The notes: generated from the sequence alone by a model not told the origin. Positions 26,879-36,511 are shown, counted from the first letter of the stretch. The stretch: 64,000 nucleotides of DNA from Vallicoccus soli (GCF_003594885.1 NZ_QZEZ01000002.1:186001-250000); one strand, 5' to 3'. Numbers and translations: made by a program.

Positions 26879-29424
26879 CGTGCCACCTCCAGACGGGGGC
26901 CTGCCACGAGGACGGCCCGTTCCTGCGCCGTGGCGGGGCGCGGCTGCCCCCGCTCCCGCACGAAGACGACGTCGGGGTCGGGACGGGACGGGTCGTTGAC
27001 GAAGGAGGCGAAGCGCGCCAGCTTCGCCGGGTCGTCGAGCACGTCCTTCCACTCGTCGCTGTACGACGCCACGTGCCGCTCCATCGCCGCCTCGAGGTCG
27101 GCGGCGATGCCCAGCCTGTCCTCCACGACGACCGCCCTCAGGTGGTCCAGGCCGCCCTCCATCGCCTCGATCCACGGCGCCGTGCGCTGCAGCCGGTCGG
27201 CGGTGCGGACGTAGAGCATGAGGAAGCGGTCGAGGTAGCGGACGAGCGTCGGGGTGTCGAGGTCCTGGGCGAGCAGCTCCGCGTGGCGCGGCGTCGCCCC
27301 GCCGTTGCCGCCCACGTAGAGGTTCCAGCCGTTCTCCGTGGCGATGATCCCGAAGTCCTTGCCGCGGGCCTCGGCGCACTCCCGGGCGCAGCCGGAGACC
27401 CCGGACTTGAGCTTGTGCGGGGCGCGCAGGCCCCGGTAGCGCAGCTCGAGCGCGATGGCGAGCGCGACCGAGTCCTGCACGCCGTACCGGCACCACGTGG
27501 AGCCGACGCACGACTTCACCGTCCGCAGGGCCTTGCCGTACGCGTGCCCGCTCTCGAAGCCGGCGTCGACCAGCCGGCGCCAGACCAGCGGCAGCTGCTC
27601 GACGCGGGCGCCGAGCAGGTCGATCCGCTGCCCCCCGGTGATCTTCGTGTACAGGCCGAAGTCGCGCGCCACCTCGCCGATGGCGATGAGCCCCTCCGGG
27701 GTGATCTCGCCCCCGGGGACCCGGGGCACCACCGAGTACGTCCCGTCCTTCTGCAGGTTGGCCAGGTGGTGGTCGTTGGTGTCCTGCAGCGACGCGCGCT
27801 CCCCGTCGAGCACGTGCCCGCCGGCGAGGGTCGCGAGGATCGAGGCGACGGTCGGCTTGCAGACGTCGCAGCCGCGCCCGCGCCCGTGCCGGGCGACGAG
27901 CTCGGAGAAGGTCGAGGTCCCGGTGGCGCGCACGACCTCGTACAGCTCGGCGCGGGTCAGGTCGAAGTGCTCGCAGAGCGCCCTGCTCTGCTCCACGCCG
28001 CAGTCGTCGAGGATCCGCCGCAGCAGGGGGACGCAGCTCCCGCAGCCGGTGCCGGCCCTCGTGCAGGCCTTGACGGCGGGGACGTCGGCCAGGCCGTGCT
28101 CCCGGACGGCGCAGGCGACCTCCCCGCGGGTGACGTTGTGGCAGGAGCAGACCGTCGCCTCGTCGGGCACCGCGAGCGCCGGCGCGCCGCCCTCGCGGGC
28201 TGGCAGCACGAGGAGGGCGGGCTCGACGTCGAGCGTGGTCCCCACGAGCGGGCGCAGCGAGGCGTAGGCCGAGGCGTCGCCGACGAGGACCCCGCCGAGC
28301 AGCGTGCGCGCGTCGTCGGACACGACGAGCTTGGTGTAGACCCCGGCGACCGGGTCGGACCAGACGAGCTCCAGGGCGCCGGGCGACGCGGCGTGCGCGT
28401 CGCCGAAGCTCGCCACGTCGACGCCGAGCAGCTTGAGCTTCGTCGACAGGTCCGCACCGGGGAACGTCGCGTCGCCGCCGAGCAGGCGGTCCGCGACGAC
28501 CTCGGCCAGGGAGTAGCCGGGCGCGACGAGGCCGTACACGGTCCCCTCGACGCTCGCGCACTCCCCCACCGCGAAGACGGCCGGGTCCGGGGTGCGTCCG
28601 GCGGCGTCCACGAGGACGCCGCCGCGCGGCCCGAGCGGGAGAGCGCTGTCAGCGGCGAGCTCGTCCCGGGGGCGCACGCCCGCGGCGACGACGACCACGT
28701 CGACCGGCAGTTCCGCACCGGCCTCCTCCTCCGCGAGCTCCATGACCGCGACGGCACCGTCGGCGCCGGCCCGGAGCCGCCTCGTCATGGCCCCGGTGCG
28801 GACCTCGACGCCGAGGCCCTCGACGAGCCGGCGCAGCGCGTGCCCGCCGCCCTCGTCGACCTGCAGGGGCATGAGGCGCGGCGCGTGCTCGACGACGGTG
28901 GTGCCCACGTCGAGCGCGCGCAGCACCCCGGCCGCCTCGAGCCCGAGCAGCCCGCCGCCCACGACGGCCCCGCGGGGGGCCCGCCCGGCGGCGCGCAGCC
29001 GGGCGACCCAGGCGCGCAGGGCGTCGAGGTCCTCGACGGTCCGGTAGACGAACACGCCCGGCAGGTCCCGGCCCTCGACGGGCGGCACGAAGGGGCGCGA
29101 GCCGGTCGCGAGGACCAGGGCGTCGTACGCGACGACGTCCCCGGCCCGGGTCGTGACCGTGCGGGCCGCCCGGTCCACGGCCGCGACGGCGGTGCCGAGG
29201 CGGAGCTCGACGAGCGGGTCGTCGTACAGGGCGTCGCCGAGCGCGAGGGCGCCGGCGTCCCAGCTGCCGGCGTACGACGACAGGGCCACGCGGTCGTAGG
29301 GGCGGCGCGGCTCCTCGCCCAGCACGACGACGCGCCAGGCGCCGGCGGTGTCGCGGGAGCGCAGCGCCTCGACGAGCCGGTGGCCCACCATGCCGGCGCC
29401 GGCGACGACCAGGGTCTGGGTCAT
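26875..29424 (-). CDS. nirB: Nitrite reductase [NAD(P)H] large subunit NirB
   Basis: The 849-residue protein has an FAD/NAD(P)H oxidoreductase module (VVAGAGMVGHRLVEALR; GGGLLGLEAAGVL), a BFD-like [2Fe-2S] domain (CSCHNVTRGE and TGCGSCVPLL), a second such motif (CDVCKP), and a ferredoxin/siroheme domain with CVGSTWCRYG and CARECAEARG that bind siroheme-[4Fe-4S]. It catalyses the six-electron reduction of nitrite to ammonium. It overlaps both neighbours in the nas operon. Confidence 0.96.
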   Translation of the reverse strand: MTQTLVVAGAGMVGHRLVEALRSRDTAGAWRVVVLGEEPRRPYDRVALSSYAGSWDAGALALGDALYDDPLVELRLGTAVAAVDRAARTVTTRAGDVVAYDALVLATGSRPFVPPVEGRDLPGVFVYRTVEDLDALRAWVARLRAAGRAPRGAVVGGGLLGLEAAGVLRALDVGTTVVEHAPRLMPLQVDEGGGHALRRLVEGLGVEVRTGAMTRRLRAGADGAVAVMELAEEEAGAELPVDVVVVAAGVRPRDELAADSALPLGPRGGVLVDAAGRTPDPAVFAVGECASVEGTVYGLVAPGYSLAEVVADRLLGGDATFPGADLSTKLKLLGVDVASFGDAHAASPGALELVWSDPVAGVYTKLVVSDDARTLLGGVLVGDASAYASLRPLVGTTLDVEPALLVLPAREGGAPALAVPDEATVCSCHNVTRGEVACAVREHGLADVPAVKACTRAGTGCGSCVPLLRRILDDCGVEQSRALCEHFDLTRAELYEVVRATGTSTFSELVARHGRGRGCDVCKPTVASILATLAGGHVLDGERASLQDTNDHHLANLQKDGTYSVVPRVPGGEITPEGLIAIGEVARDFGLYTKITGGQRIDLLGARVEQLPLVWRRLVDAGFESGHAYGKALRTVKSCVGSTWCRYGVQDSVALAIALELRYRGLRAPHKLKSGVSGCARECAEARGKDFGIIATENGWNLYVGGNGGATPRHAELLAQDLDTPTLVRYLDRFLMLYVRTADRLQRTAPWIEAMEGGLDHLRAVVVEDRLGIAADLEAAMERHVASYSDEWKDVLDDPAKLARFASFVNDPSRPDPDVVFVRERGQPRPATAQERAVLVAGPRLEVAR

Positions 29425-30905
29425 GCGGGGACTCCTCGGGCGGGGGTGGCGGGTGCTGCGTCGGTGCTCTCGGGGTCGCCGGCACGCAGCCAGGCGACGA
29501 GGCCGTCGACGGTGTCGCGGCAGCCGCCGCAGCCCGTCGTGGCGCGGGTGCGGGCGGCGACGTCCGCGGTGCTGCGGGCGCCGGCGAGCCAGCAGGCGGT
29601 GACGGCGCCCTTGGTCACCCCGTTGCAGCGGCAGACGGTGGCGCGGTCGGGCAGGTGCGAGGGGTCGTCGTCCGCCGGTGCGGCGGGCGCTCGGCCGGCG
29701 AACAGCAGGGACAGCCGGTCGGCGGGCACGGGGTCGCGGCGGTCGAGGAGCTGGGTGAGGGTGCCGACCGTCGCGAGGTCCCCGAGCAGGACGGCCCCGA
29801 CGAGCCGGTCGTCGCGGATGACGAGCTTCTTGTACGTGCGCCGCGCCGGGTCGTGGAACCGGACGACCTCGGCCTCGTGCTCCCCGGCGAGCGCTTCCCC
29901 CATGGCCGCGACGTGCAGGCCGGACGCCTTGAGCCGGGTGACCTCGTGCGAGCCGGTGTAGCGCGCCGACGGCTCGGTGCCGGTGAGCACGCCGGCGAGG
30001 ACCGCGGCCTGCTCCCAGGCCGGGGCGACGAGGCCGTACACGCGCCCGTCGTGCTGCGCGCACTCGCCCAGGGCGTGGACCCGCGGGTCCGTCACCGACC
30101 GCAGCTGGTCGTCGACGACGACGCCCCGGTCGACGGCGAGCCCGGCGGCCTCGGCCAGGGCGGTGCACGGGCGCACCCCGGCGGACAGGACCAGCAGGTC
30201 GGCCTCGACGGTGGCGCCGTCGTCGAGCAGCACGCCGCGGACCCGCCCGTCGGGACCGCGCAGCACCTCGACCGCGCGGGCGCCGGCGCGCACGCCGATG
30301 CCGAGGTCGGCCAGGCTGCGCGCGAGGACCCGCCCGGCGTCCGGGTCGAGCTGGCGGTCCATGAGGTGCGGCGCCGCCTGGACGACCTCGACGGGCACGC
30401 CGCGGGCGACGAGCCCGCGGGCCGCCTCGATGCCGAGCAGCCCGCCGCCGAGGACGACGGCGCGCGTGGCGGCGCCCGAGGCGGTGAGCAGCGCCCGGCC
30501 GTCGTCCACGGTGCGGAAGGCGAGGGCCCCCGGCGCGAGCGCCCCGCCGGGGTCGCGCAGCCCCGGCACGGGCGGCAGGGCCGGCAGGCTCCCGGTGGCG
30601 AGGACGAGGACGTCGTACGGCACCTCCTCGCCGCCGGCGACGACGACCTGCCGGTCGCGGTCGAGGGCGGTGACCGTCGTGCCCGTGCGCACGACCACGT
30701 GCGGCGCCTCGGCCCGCGGCAGCGCGATGTCCTCGAGGACGACCTTGCCCGCGACGACGTCGGAGAGCAGGACGCGGTTGTACGCGGGGTGCTCCTCGGC
30801 GCCGAGCACGGTCAGGCGCACCCGCCCGCCGGGGTCGCGCGCGAGCACCTCCTGCGCCAGCCGCGCCCCGGCCATGCCGTTGCCGACGACGACGACCCGC
30901 GTCAC
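29421..30905 (-). CDS. FAD-dependent oxidoreductase with BFD-like [2Fe-2S] domain (nitrate reductase electron-transfer partner)
   Basis: The 494-residue protein resembles the N-terminal half of NirB and NasB-type nitrate-reductase partners: VVVVGNGMAGARLAQEVL, AEEHPAYNRVLLSDVVAG, GGGLLGIEAARGL and GECAQHDGRVYGLVAPAWEQ. It ends with a BFD-like cluster site (VCRCNGV, TGCGGCRDTV). It lies between the molybdopterin nitrate reductase and nirB with four-base overlaps, so it probably passes NAD(P)H electrons to the nitrate reductase. Confidence 0.88.
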   Translation of the reverse strand: MTRVVVVGNGMAGARLAQEVLARDPGGRVRLTVLGAEEHPAYNRVLLSDVVAGKVVLEDIALPRAEAPHVVVRTGTTVTALDRDRQVVVAGGEEVPYDVLVLATGSLPALPPVPGLRDPGGALAPGALAFRTVDDGRALLTASGAATRAVVLGGGLLGIEAARGLVARGVPVEVVQAAPHLMDRQLDPDAGRVLARSLADLGIGVRAGARAVEVLRGPDGRVRGVLLDDGATVEADLLVLSAGVRPCTALAEAAGLAVDRGVVVDDQLRSVTDPRVHALGECAQHDGRVYGLVAPAWEQAAVLAGVLTGTEPSARYTGSHEVTRLKASGLHVAAMGEALAGEHEAEVVRFHDPARRTYKKLVIRDDRLVGAVLLGDLATVGTLTQLLDRRDPVPADRLSLLFAGRAPAAPADDDPSHLPDRATVCRCNGVTKGAVTACWLAGARSTADVAARTRATTGCGGCRDTVDGLVAWLRAGDPESTDAAPATPARGVPA

Positions 30906-33022
30906 GCCCCCGCCCCCTGCACTGGGACGTGCGCCGGCACGTGCGCGCCGACCCGCTCCAGGCGGACCGCGCACACCTTGAACTCGGGCATCCGCGAGAC
31001 CGGGTCGAGCGCCGGGTTGGTGAGCAGGTTCGCGCGGCCCGCGCCGCCCCAGTGGAAGGGCATGAAGACCGTGTCGGGGCGCACGGTCGGGGTGACCCGG
31101 GCCCGGCCCACCGCCGCGCCGCGGCGGCCGACGACCCGTACCTCCTCGCCCTCCTGGACGTCGAGGCGCAGCGCGAGGTCGGGGTGCAGCTCCACGAAGG
31201 CCTCCGGGTCGGCGGCGGCGAGCTCGGGCACCCGCCGGGTCTGCGCCCCGCTCTGGTAGTGCCCGAGGACCCGCCCGGTCGTCAGGTAGAGCGGGTGCTC
31301 GGCGTCGCGGTCCTCCGCGACGGGCCGGTGGTGCACGGGGACGAAGCGGGCCCGCCCGTCGGGGGTCGCGAAGCGGTCGAGGAAGAGGCGCGGGGTCCCC
31401 GGGTGGTCCTCGTCGGGGCAGGGCCAGAAGACGCCGTCCCCGGCCTCGACCCGCTCCCAGGTGATGCCGGCGTAGTCGGCGGGCCCGCCCGCGCTGGCCC
31501 GGCGCAGCTCGTCGAACACCCGGCGCGGGTCGGCGCTGAACCGGTGCGCGCCGAGCCGGGCTGCCAGCTCGGCGAGCACCTCCAGCTCGCTGCGCACCCC
31601 GGGCGGCGGGTCGAGCGCCCGCCGGCGGCGCAGCACCCGGCCCTCGAGGTTGGTCATGGTGCCGTCCTCCTCGGCCCACTGCGTCGTCGGCAGCACGACG
31701 TCCGCGCGCCGCGCGGTCTCGCTGAGGACGAGGTCGGTGACGACGAGCAGGTCGAGCGCGTCGAGCCGCTGCTCGACCCGGCGGGCGTCCGGGGCGCTGA
31801 CCACGACGTTGCTCGCGTGCACGAGGAGCACCGACGGGCCCTCGGGGGTCCCGAGGGCGTCGAGGAGCTCGTACGCCGAGCGCCCCGGCCCGGGCAGCGA
31901 CGCGGGCTCGACGCCCCAGACCGCCGCCACGTGCGCGCGGGCCGCCGGGTCGTCGAGCCTGCGGTAGCCGGGCAGCTGGTCGGCCTTCTGCCCGTGCTCG
32001 CGCCCGCCCTGGCCGTTCCCCTGGCCGGTGAGGCAGCCGTACCCGGAGCCGGGCCGCCCCGGCAGCCCCAGCGCGAGCGCGAGGTCGACGAAGGCGCTGA
32101 CCGTGTCGGTGCCCTTGCTGTGCTGCTCGGCGCCGCGGGCGGTGAGGACCATCGCGGTGCGGGCGCCGGCGAGCAGGTGCACCGCGCGGCGCAGGTCGGG
32201 CGCGGGGACGCCGGTGAGGCGCTCGACCCGCTCGGGCCAGTAGCCGCCGAGGACGAGCCGGCGCACCTCGTCCCAGCCGGTGGTGCGCTCCGCGACGTAC
32301 GCGGCGTCGACCAGGCCGTCCACGACGGCCACGTGGAGCATCCCCAGCGCCAGCGCGAGGTCGGTGCCGGGCACCGGCTGCAGGTGCAGCGCCGCGGCCT
32401 GCGCCGTCGGCGTGGCCCTCGGGTCGACCACCACGAGGGTGCCGCGCTCGCGCTGGGCGGCAAGGTGCTGCAGGAACGGCGGCATGGTGTCCGCGGCGTT
32501 GCTGCCCACGAGGAGCACCGCCTCGGCGGCTGCGAGGTCCTCGAGGGGGAACGGCAGCCCGCGGTCGACGCCGAAGGCGCGGGTGCCCGCAGCCGCCGCG
32601 CTGCTCATGCAGAACCGGCCGTTGTAGTCGACCTGGCTGGTCCCGAGGGCGACCCGGGCGAACTTGCCGAGCTGGTACGCCTTCTCGTTCGTCAGGCCGC
32701 CCCCGCCGAACACCGCGACGCCGTCGGGGCCCTTGTGCGCCTGCGCCCTGCGGATCCCGGCGACCACGCGCTCGAGCGCCTCGTCCCAGCTGGCGGGGAC
32801 GAGCGGGCGGCGCCGGTCGCCGCCCTCGCGGACCAGGGGCGTGGTGAGCCGCTCGGGGCTCGTGAGCAGCGCCGCCGACGTCCAGCCCTTGCGGCACAGC
32901 CCCCCGCGGTTCGTCGGGAAGTCCCGCGCGGCGACCTCCGCCCCGCCGCCCGGCAGGGGCACGAGGTGCATGCCGCACTGCAGGGCGCAGTACGGGCAGT
33001 GCGTGGGGACCGGGGCGCTCAA
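30902..33022 (-). CDS. Assimilatory nitrate reductase, molybdopterin subunit
   Basis: The 706-residue protein is a molybdopterin-guanine-dinucleotide oxidoreductase: the N-terminal CPYCALQCGM with a later Cys in GGLCRKGW makes the [4Fe-4S] site, YNGRFCMSSAAAA contains the candidate Mo-ligating Cys, and GHYQSGAQTRRVPEL near the C-terminus is typical of NasA/NarB. No signal peptide is present, fitting a cytoplasmic assimilatory enzyme. It starts at a TTG (33022) with CTGGAG six bases upstream. It is the first gene of a seven-gene operon, downstream of a GlnR box. Confidence 0.93.
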   Translation of the reverse strand: MSAPVPTHCPYCALQCGMHLVPLPGGGAEVAARDFPTNRGGLCRKGWTSAALLTSPERLTTPLVREGGDRRRPLVPASWDEALERVVAGIRRAQAHKGPDGVAVFGGGGLTNEKAYQLGKFARVALGTSQVDYNGRFCMSSAAAAGTRAFGVDRGLPFPLEDLAAAEAVLLVGSNAADTMPPFLQHLAAQRERGTLVVVDPRATPTAQAAALHLQPVPGTDLALALGMLHVAVVDGLVDAAYVAERTTGWDEVRRLVLGGYWPERVERLTGVPAPDLRRAVHLLAGARTAMVLTARGAEQHSKGTDTVSAFVDLALALGLPGRPGSGYGCLTGQGNGQGGREHGQKADQLPGYRRLDDPAARAHVAAVWGVEPASLPGPGRSAYELLDALGTPEGPSVLLVHASNVVVSAPDARRVEQRLDALDLLVVTDLVLSETARRADVVLPTTQWAEEDGTMTNLEGRVLRRRRALDPPPGVRSELEVLAELAARLGAHRFSADPRRVFDELRRASAGGPADYAGITWERVEAGDGVFWPCPDEDHPGTPRLFLDRFATPDGRARFVPVHHRPVAEDRDAEHPLYLTTGRVLGHYQSGAQTRRVPELAAADPEAFVELHPDLALRLDVQEGEEVRVVGRRGAAVGRARVTPTVRPDTVFMPFHWGGAGRANLLTNPALDPVSRMPEFKVCAVRLERVGAHVPAHVPVQGAGA

Positions 33023-33059
33023 CGCGGGCTCCAGGGGCTGGCGGGGACCGACGCGCTCG

Positions 33060-33065
33060 ACGCTA
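33060..33065 (-). promoter_or_regulatory. Candidate -10 element of the nitrate operon
   Basis: Read on the minus strand this is TAGCGT, ten bases downstream of the GlnR box and about 38 bases before the TTG start. The position fits a GlnR-activated promoter lacking a good -35. Confidence 0.4.
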
Positions 33066-33075
33066 GGCAGGGCGT

Positions 33076-33113
33076 GTTTCCGGCGCGTGACGGTGCCGGG
33101 AGGGGTGCTTCAC
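33076..33113 (-). promoter_or_regulatory. GlnR binding box
   Basis: On the minus strand the order is GTGAA-N6-CTCCC-N6-GTCAC-N6-GAAAC. The second a/b pair (33076-33091) matches the GlnR consensus gTnAC-N6-GaAAC perfectly and the preceding half-sites sit at the expected spacing with weaker matches. GlnR is the nitrogen regulator of actinobacteria and activates nitrate-assimilation genes under nitrogen limitation. Confidence 0.75.
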
Positions 33114-33122
33114 GGTGTCCTG

Positions 33123-33161
33123 ACGGCGCCCCGGCGGCGCCGTGAGGCGCGCCCCGGGGCG
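33123..33161 (-). terminator. Hairpins after the CDP-alcohol phosphatidyltransferase gene
   Basis: A 12-bp palindrome (CGCCCCGGGGCG, 33150-33161) abuts the stop, followed on the minus strand by an 8-bp stem (33136-33143 with 33123-33130, loop of five). They separate this gene from the nitrate operon promoter. Confidence 0.45.
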
Positions 33162-33821
33162 TCAGCGCAGGCGGCGGCGGACCACGACGAGCAGCTGCAC
33201 GAGACCCACCACGCCCAGGCCGACCCAGGCGGCGGCCCCGAGGGCCGCCCAGGTCGCCGCGGCGCCCACGTAGAGCCCGGCGCCGAGGAGGAACAGCGAC
33301 GTGACGACGACCCGGGTCGGGCGCTCCCACACCGTGACCACGCCGATGTCCTGCATGCCGCTCGCCGCGGCGCGGGCGCGGGCGTACTCCTGCAGCACGG
33401 TCAGCGCGCCGGCGGCGACGCAGAGGCCGGGCGGCGCGCCGACCAGCCACAGCGCCACGAGGTAGAGCCCGTCGCTGACCCGGTCCACCACGCTGTCGAG
33501 CACGCTGCCCCAGGCGGACGTGCGCCCGGTCAGCAGGGCCACCGCCCCGTCGAGGCTGTCGAGCAGGGCGGACAGGACGACCACGGCGGCGGCCGCGACG
33601 ACCCACCGGCCCTGCAGCGCCGCGAGCCCGGTGGCGCCGGCGCTGACGAGGACGCCCAGCAGCGTCACCAGGTCCGGGGCCACGCGGGCGGCGACGAAGG
33701 GCCGGGCGGACCAGTACGCGAGCGTCAGCCAGCGCCACGACCAGAACGAGGTCCTCGGGTCGTAGCCGCCGTGCAGCCGCGACCAGAGGTCGAGGTACGC
33801 CTCGCGGCCCTCGCGGCTCAG
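33162..33821 (-). CDS. CDP-alcohol phosphatidyltransferase, probable CTG start
   Basis: The membrane protein carries the CDP-alcohol phosphotransferase signature D-x2-D-G-x2-A-R...G-x3-D-x3-D in modified form: LLDSLDGAVALLTGRTSAWGSVLDSVVDRVSD. Upstream of the first GTG (33683) the frame encodes a typical N-terminus (REGREAYLDLWSRLHGGYDPR, then a Trp-rich segment). The only start there is CTG at 33821, overlapping the SIMPL stop (CTGA) with GGGAG five bases ahead, giving 219 residues. It would transfer a phosphoalcohol in lipid synthesis; the product is not assignable. Confidence 0.78.
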   Translation of the reverse strand: MSREGREAYLDLWSRLHGGYDPRTSFWSWRWLTLAYWSARPFVAARVAPDLVTLLGVLVSAGATGLAALQGRWVVAAAAVVVLSALLDSLDGAVALLTGRTSAWGSVLDSVVDRVSDGLYLVALWLVGAPPGLCVAAGALTVLQEYARARAAASGMQDIGVVTVWERPTRVVVTSLFLLGAGLYVGAAATWAALGAAAWVGLGVVGLVQLLVVVRRRLR

Positions 33822-34447
33822 ACGAGCTCCCAGCGGACCTGCAGGACGACCGTCACCGAGGCCGACCCCGGCTCGTACGGCAGCGGGCCGGGGCCCGCTG
33901 CGGCGGCGCCCCGCTCGAGGGTCGCGACCCCGTACGGCCGCGGTCCGCCCCCGGCGTGCTCGGCGACCGCGAGCACGCGCCCCAGGTCCCTGCCCACCAG
34001 CCCGGCGAGCTGCTCCGCGCGGGCCCGGGCGTCCGCGACCGCGGCCTCGCGGGCCCGCGGCAGCAGGGCCTCCGGGCGGTCCAGGGCGCGCTCCAGCCCG
34101 TGCAGGCGCGCGGCGTCGCCGCCGGCGTCGACGACGGCCGAGACCAGGGCCCCGGCCCCCGCGGGGTCCCGGAGCGTGGCGGACAGCCCGGCCCGGGCGA
34201 CGTACGGCCGGGCGGCCTCCTCCCAGGGCTCGTGGTTGACGCTCGTGCTCTCGACCGAGAGGTCGGCGTCGGCGACCCCGGCCGCGGCGAGGGCGGCGCG
34301 CATGGCCTCCACGGCGCGGACGACCTCGCCGAGGGCCGCCGCGACGCCCGCGCCGCGCGACTCGGCGCCCAGGGCGGCCCGGACGACGTCGGTGGGCGCC
34401 GAGGCGCTGCCCGTGCCGGTGACGACGACGCCGTCCTGCAGGCTCAC
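33818..34447 (-). CDS. SIMPL (DUF541) domain protein
   Basis: The 209-residue protein shows the SIMPL pattern: [86 protein letters not shown] and [30 protein letters not shown]. Family members form oligomeric assemblies of unclear function. No signal peptide is visible with the chosen GTG (34447), which overlaps the metF stop. Confidence 0.85.
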   Translation of the reverse strand: MSLQDGVVVTGTGSASAPTDVVRAALGAESRGAGVAAALGEVVRAVEAMRAALAAAGVADADLSVESTSVNHEPWEEAARPYVARAGLSATLRDPAGAGALVSAVVDAGGDAARLHGLERALDRPEALLPRAREAAVADARARAEQLAGLVGRDLGRVLAVAEHAGGGPRPYGVATLERGAAAAGPGPLPYEPGSASVTVVLQVRWELV

Positions 34448-35361
34448 GCGCGCTCCCGCCCCAGCCCGAGCCGCTGGTAGATCTCGAGGGTCGCCGTGGA
34501 CCGGTTGAGGGTGATGAAGTGCAGCCCCGGCACGCCCTCGGCGAGCAGCCGCTCGGAGAGCCGGCTGGCGTGCTCGACCCCGACCGCGCGGACGGCCGCC
34601 GGGTCGTCCTCGACCGCGTGCAGCGCGGCCGCGAGGTCCGCCGGGAACGCGGCGCCGGACAGCTGCGCCATGCGCTCGATCTGCCGGACGTTCGTGACCG
34701 GCATGATCTCGGGGATGATCGGCACCTCGCAGCCGGCCGCCGCGACCCGGTCGCGCAGGCGCAGGTAGTCGTCGGCGCGGAAGAACATCTGGGTGATGGC
34801 GTAGTCCGCGCCCGCCTCGCACTTGCGGACGAAGTGCCGGATGTCGCTGTCCCAGTCCGGCGAGCGCGGGTGCCGCTCGGGGAAGGCCGCGACGCCGACG
34901 CAGAAGTCGCCGGAGGCGCGGACGAGGCGCACGAGCTCCTCGGCGTACTCGAGCCCCTCGGGGTGGCGCACCCACTCGCCCTGCGGGTCGCCGGGCGGGT
35001 CGCCGCGCAGCGCGAGGACGTTGCGCACGCCCGCGGCGGCGAGCGAGCCGACGACGCGGCGCAGCTCGGCGACCGAGTGCCCGACGGCGGTGAGGTGCGC
35101 GACCGGCGTCAGCGTCGTCTCGGTGGCGACCCGCTCGGTCATCGCGACCGTCCGGTCGCGGGTCGAGCCGCCCGCGCCGTAGGTGATGGACACGAAGCTG
35201 GGGCGCAGCGGTTCGAGCCGGCGGATGGCCGTCCAGAGCTGGCGCTCGCCCTCGTCGGTCTTCGGCGGGAAGAACTCGAAGGAGAAGGAGCGGCGCCCCG
35301 AGCGCAGCAGGTCGCGCACCGTCGGGGCGGCGGGGCGGTGGAGGGCGGGGCCGGCGACCAT
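34444..35361 (-). CDS. metF: Methylenetetrahydrofolate reductase
   Basis: MetF reduces 5,10-methylene-THF to 5-methyl-THF for methionine synthesis. Visible marks: [80 protein letters not shown] and a C-terminal [10 protein letters not shown]. Length 305 is typical. The ATG at 35361 lies six bases after TAGGCT, so its mRNA is likely leaderless. It is divergent from crtE. Confidence 0.96.
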   Translation of the reverse strand: MVAGPALHRPAAPTVRDLLRSGRRSFSFEFFPPKTDEGERQLWTAIRRLEPLRPSFVSITYGAGGSTRDRTVAMTERVATETTLTPVAHLTAVGHSVAELRRVVGSLAAAGVRNVLALRGDPPGDPQGEWVRHPEGLEYAEELVRLVRASGDFCVGVAAFPERHPRSPDWDSDIRHFVRKCEAGADYAITQMFFRADDYLRLRDRVAAAGCEVPIIPEIMPVTNVRQIERMAQLSGAAFPADLAAALHAVEDDPAAVRAVGVEHASRLSERLLAEGVPGLHFITLNRSTATLEIYQRLGLGRERA

Positions 35362-35367
35362 GCGCCC

Positions 35368-35373
35368 AGCCTA
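35368..35373 (-). promoter_or_regulatory. Leaderless -10 element for metF
   Basis: TAGGCT on the minus strand ends six bases before the metF ATG. The metF and crtE promoters are back to back within 67 bases. Confidence 0.45.
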
Positions 35374-35416
35374 GGCGCCCGCGGCCGCTCGACCTGCCGG
35401 ACGCGGGCCCAGCCTC

Positions 35417-35422
35417 TACGGT
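35417..35422 (+). promoter_or_regulatory. Leaderless -10 element for crtE
   Basis: TACGGT ends six bases before the GTG at 35429; no ribosome site separates them. Confidence 0.45.
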
Positions 35423-35428
35423 GGCGGG

Positions 35429-36511
35429 GTGAGCCCCGCCGACCCCGTCCTCGACCGGGAGGACCTGCGCACCCGCGTGCAGAAGGCCCTGGACGACGTC
35501 CTCGCCCGCCAGGCGGCCGCGCTGGAGGACGTCAGCGTCGACCTGGCCCCGCTCGTGGAGGCGGCGACGGCCCTGCTCAGCGGGGGCAAGCGGCTCCGCC
35601 CGGCGTTCTGCTACTGGGGCTGGCGGGGCGCGGGCGGCGCCGACGGCACGGGCATCGTGCAGGCCGCCGCCGCGCTCGAGCTCTTCCAGGCCGCGGCGCT
35701 CGTGCACGACGACGTGATGGACGGCAGCGACACCCGCCGCGGCATGCCCGCCGCCCACCGGCGCCTGGCCGCGCTGCACCGCGGCAACGCGTGGGTGGGC
35801 AGCGCCGACCGCTTCGGCGAGGCCGGCGCCATCCTGCTCGGCGACCTGTTCCTCTCCTGGTCCGACGAGGTCCTCGTCGCCAGCGGGCTCGGCGACGAGG
35901 AGCTGCGCCGGGGCCGGGCGACCTTCGACCTCATGCGCACCCAGCTCATGGGCGGGCAGTACCTCGACATGCTCGAGCAGGCGCGCGCGGCCACCGACGG
36001 CTCCTCGGTCGAGCGGGCCCGCCGGGTCATCCGGTTCAAGAGCGCGAAGTACAGCGTCGAGCACCCCCTCGTGCTCGGCGGCTCCCTCGCCGGCGCCGGG
36101 CCGGAGCAGCTCGCGGCCTACTCCGCGTACGGCCTGCCGCTCGGCGAGGCGTTCCAGCTGCGCGACGACGTCCTCGGCGTGTTCGGCGACCCCGCCGAGA
36201 CCGGCAAGCCCGCGGGCGACGACCTGCGCGAGGGCAAGCGCACCGTCCTCGTCGCGATGGCGCTCGAGCAGGCCTCGCCGGCCCAGGCCGCGGCCGTGCA
36301 GCGCCACCTCGGCGACCCGCACCTCGACGCGCACGGGGTCGCCGTGCTGCGCGAGGTGCTGGTGGACACCGGCGCCCTCGCCCGGGTGGAGGCGCTCATC
36401 GAGGAGCTCACCGCCCGCGCGCACGCCGCGCTCGACGGCACCGCGCTCGAGCACGACGCCCGCACGGTCCTCACCGGCCTGGTCGGGGCCGCCACGGCGC
36501 GCTCGGTCTGA
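35429..36511 (+). CDS. crtE: Polyprenyl diphosphate synthase (GGPP synthase for carotenoids)
   Basis: A trans-isoprenyl synthase of 360 residues with the first Asp-rich motif DDVMD (94-98), GGKRLRPAF, the second Asp-rich region LRDDVLGVFGD, and GDDLREGKRTVL. It condenses IPP onto allylic diphosphates, here most likely to GGPP, the precursor of phytoene, since crtI and crtB follow. Quinone-chain synthesis is an alternative for the family but context favours carotenoids. Confidence 0.92.
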   Translation: MSPADPVLDREDLRTRVQKALDDVLARQAAALEDVSVDLAPLVEAATALLSGGKRLRPAFCYWGWRGAGGADGTGIVQAAAALELFQAAALVHDDVMDGSDTRRGMPAAHRRLAALHRGNAWVGSADRFGEAGAILLGDLFLSWSDEVLVASGLGDEELRRGRATFDLMRTQLMGGQYLDMLEQARAATDGSSVERARRVIRFKSAKYSVEHPLVLGGSLAGAGPEQLAAYSAYGLPLGEAFQLRDDVLGVFGDPAETGKPAGDDLREGKRTVLVAMALEQASPAQAAAVQRHLGDPHLDAHGVAVLREVLVDTGALARVEALIEELTARAHAALDGTALEHDARTVLTGLVGAATARSV

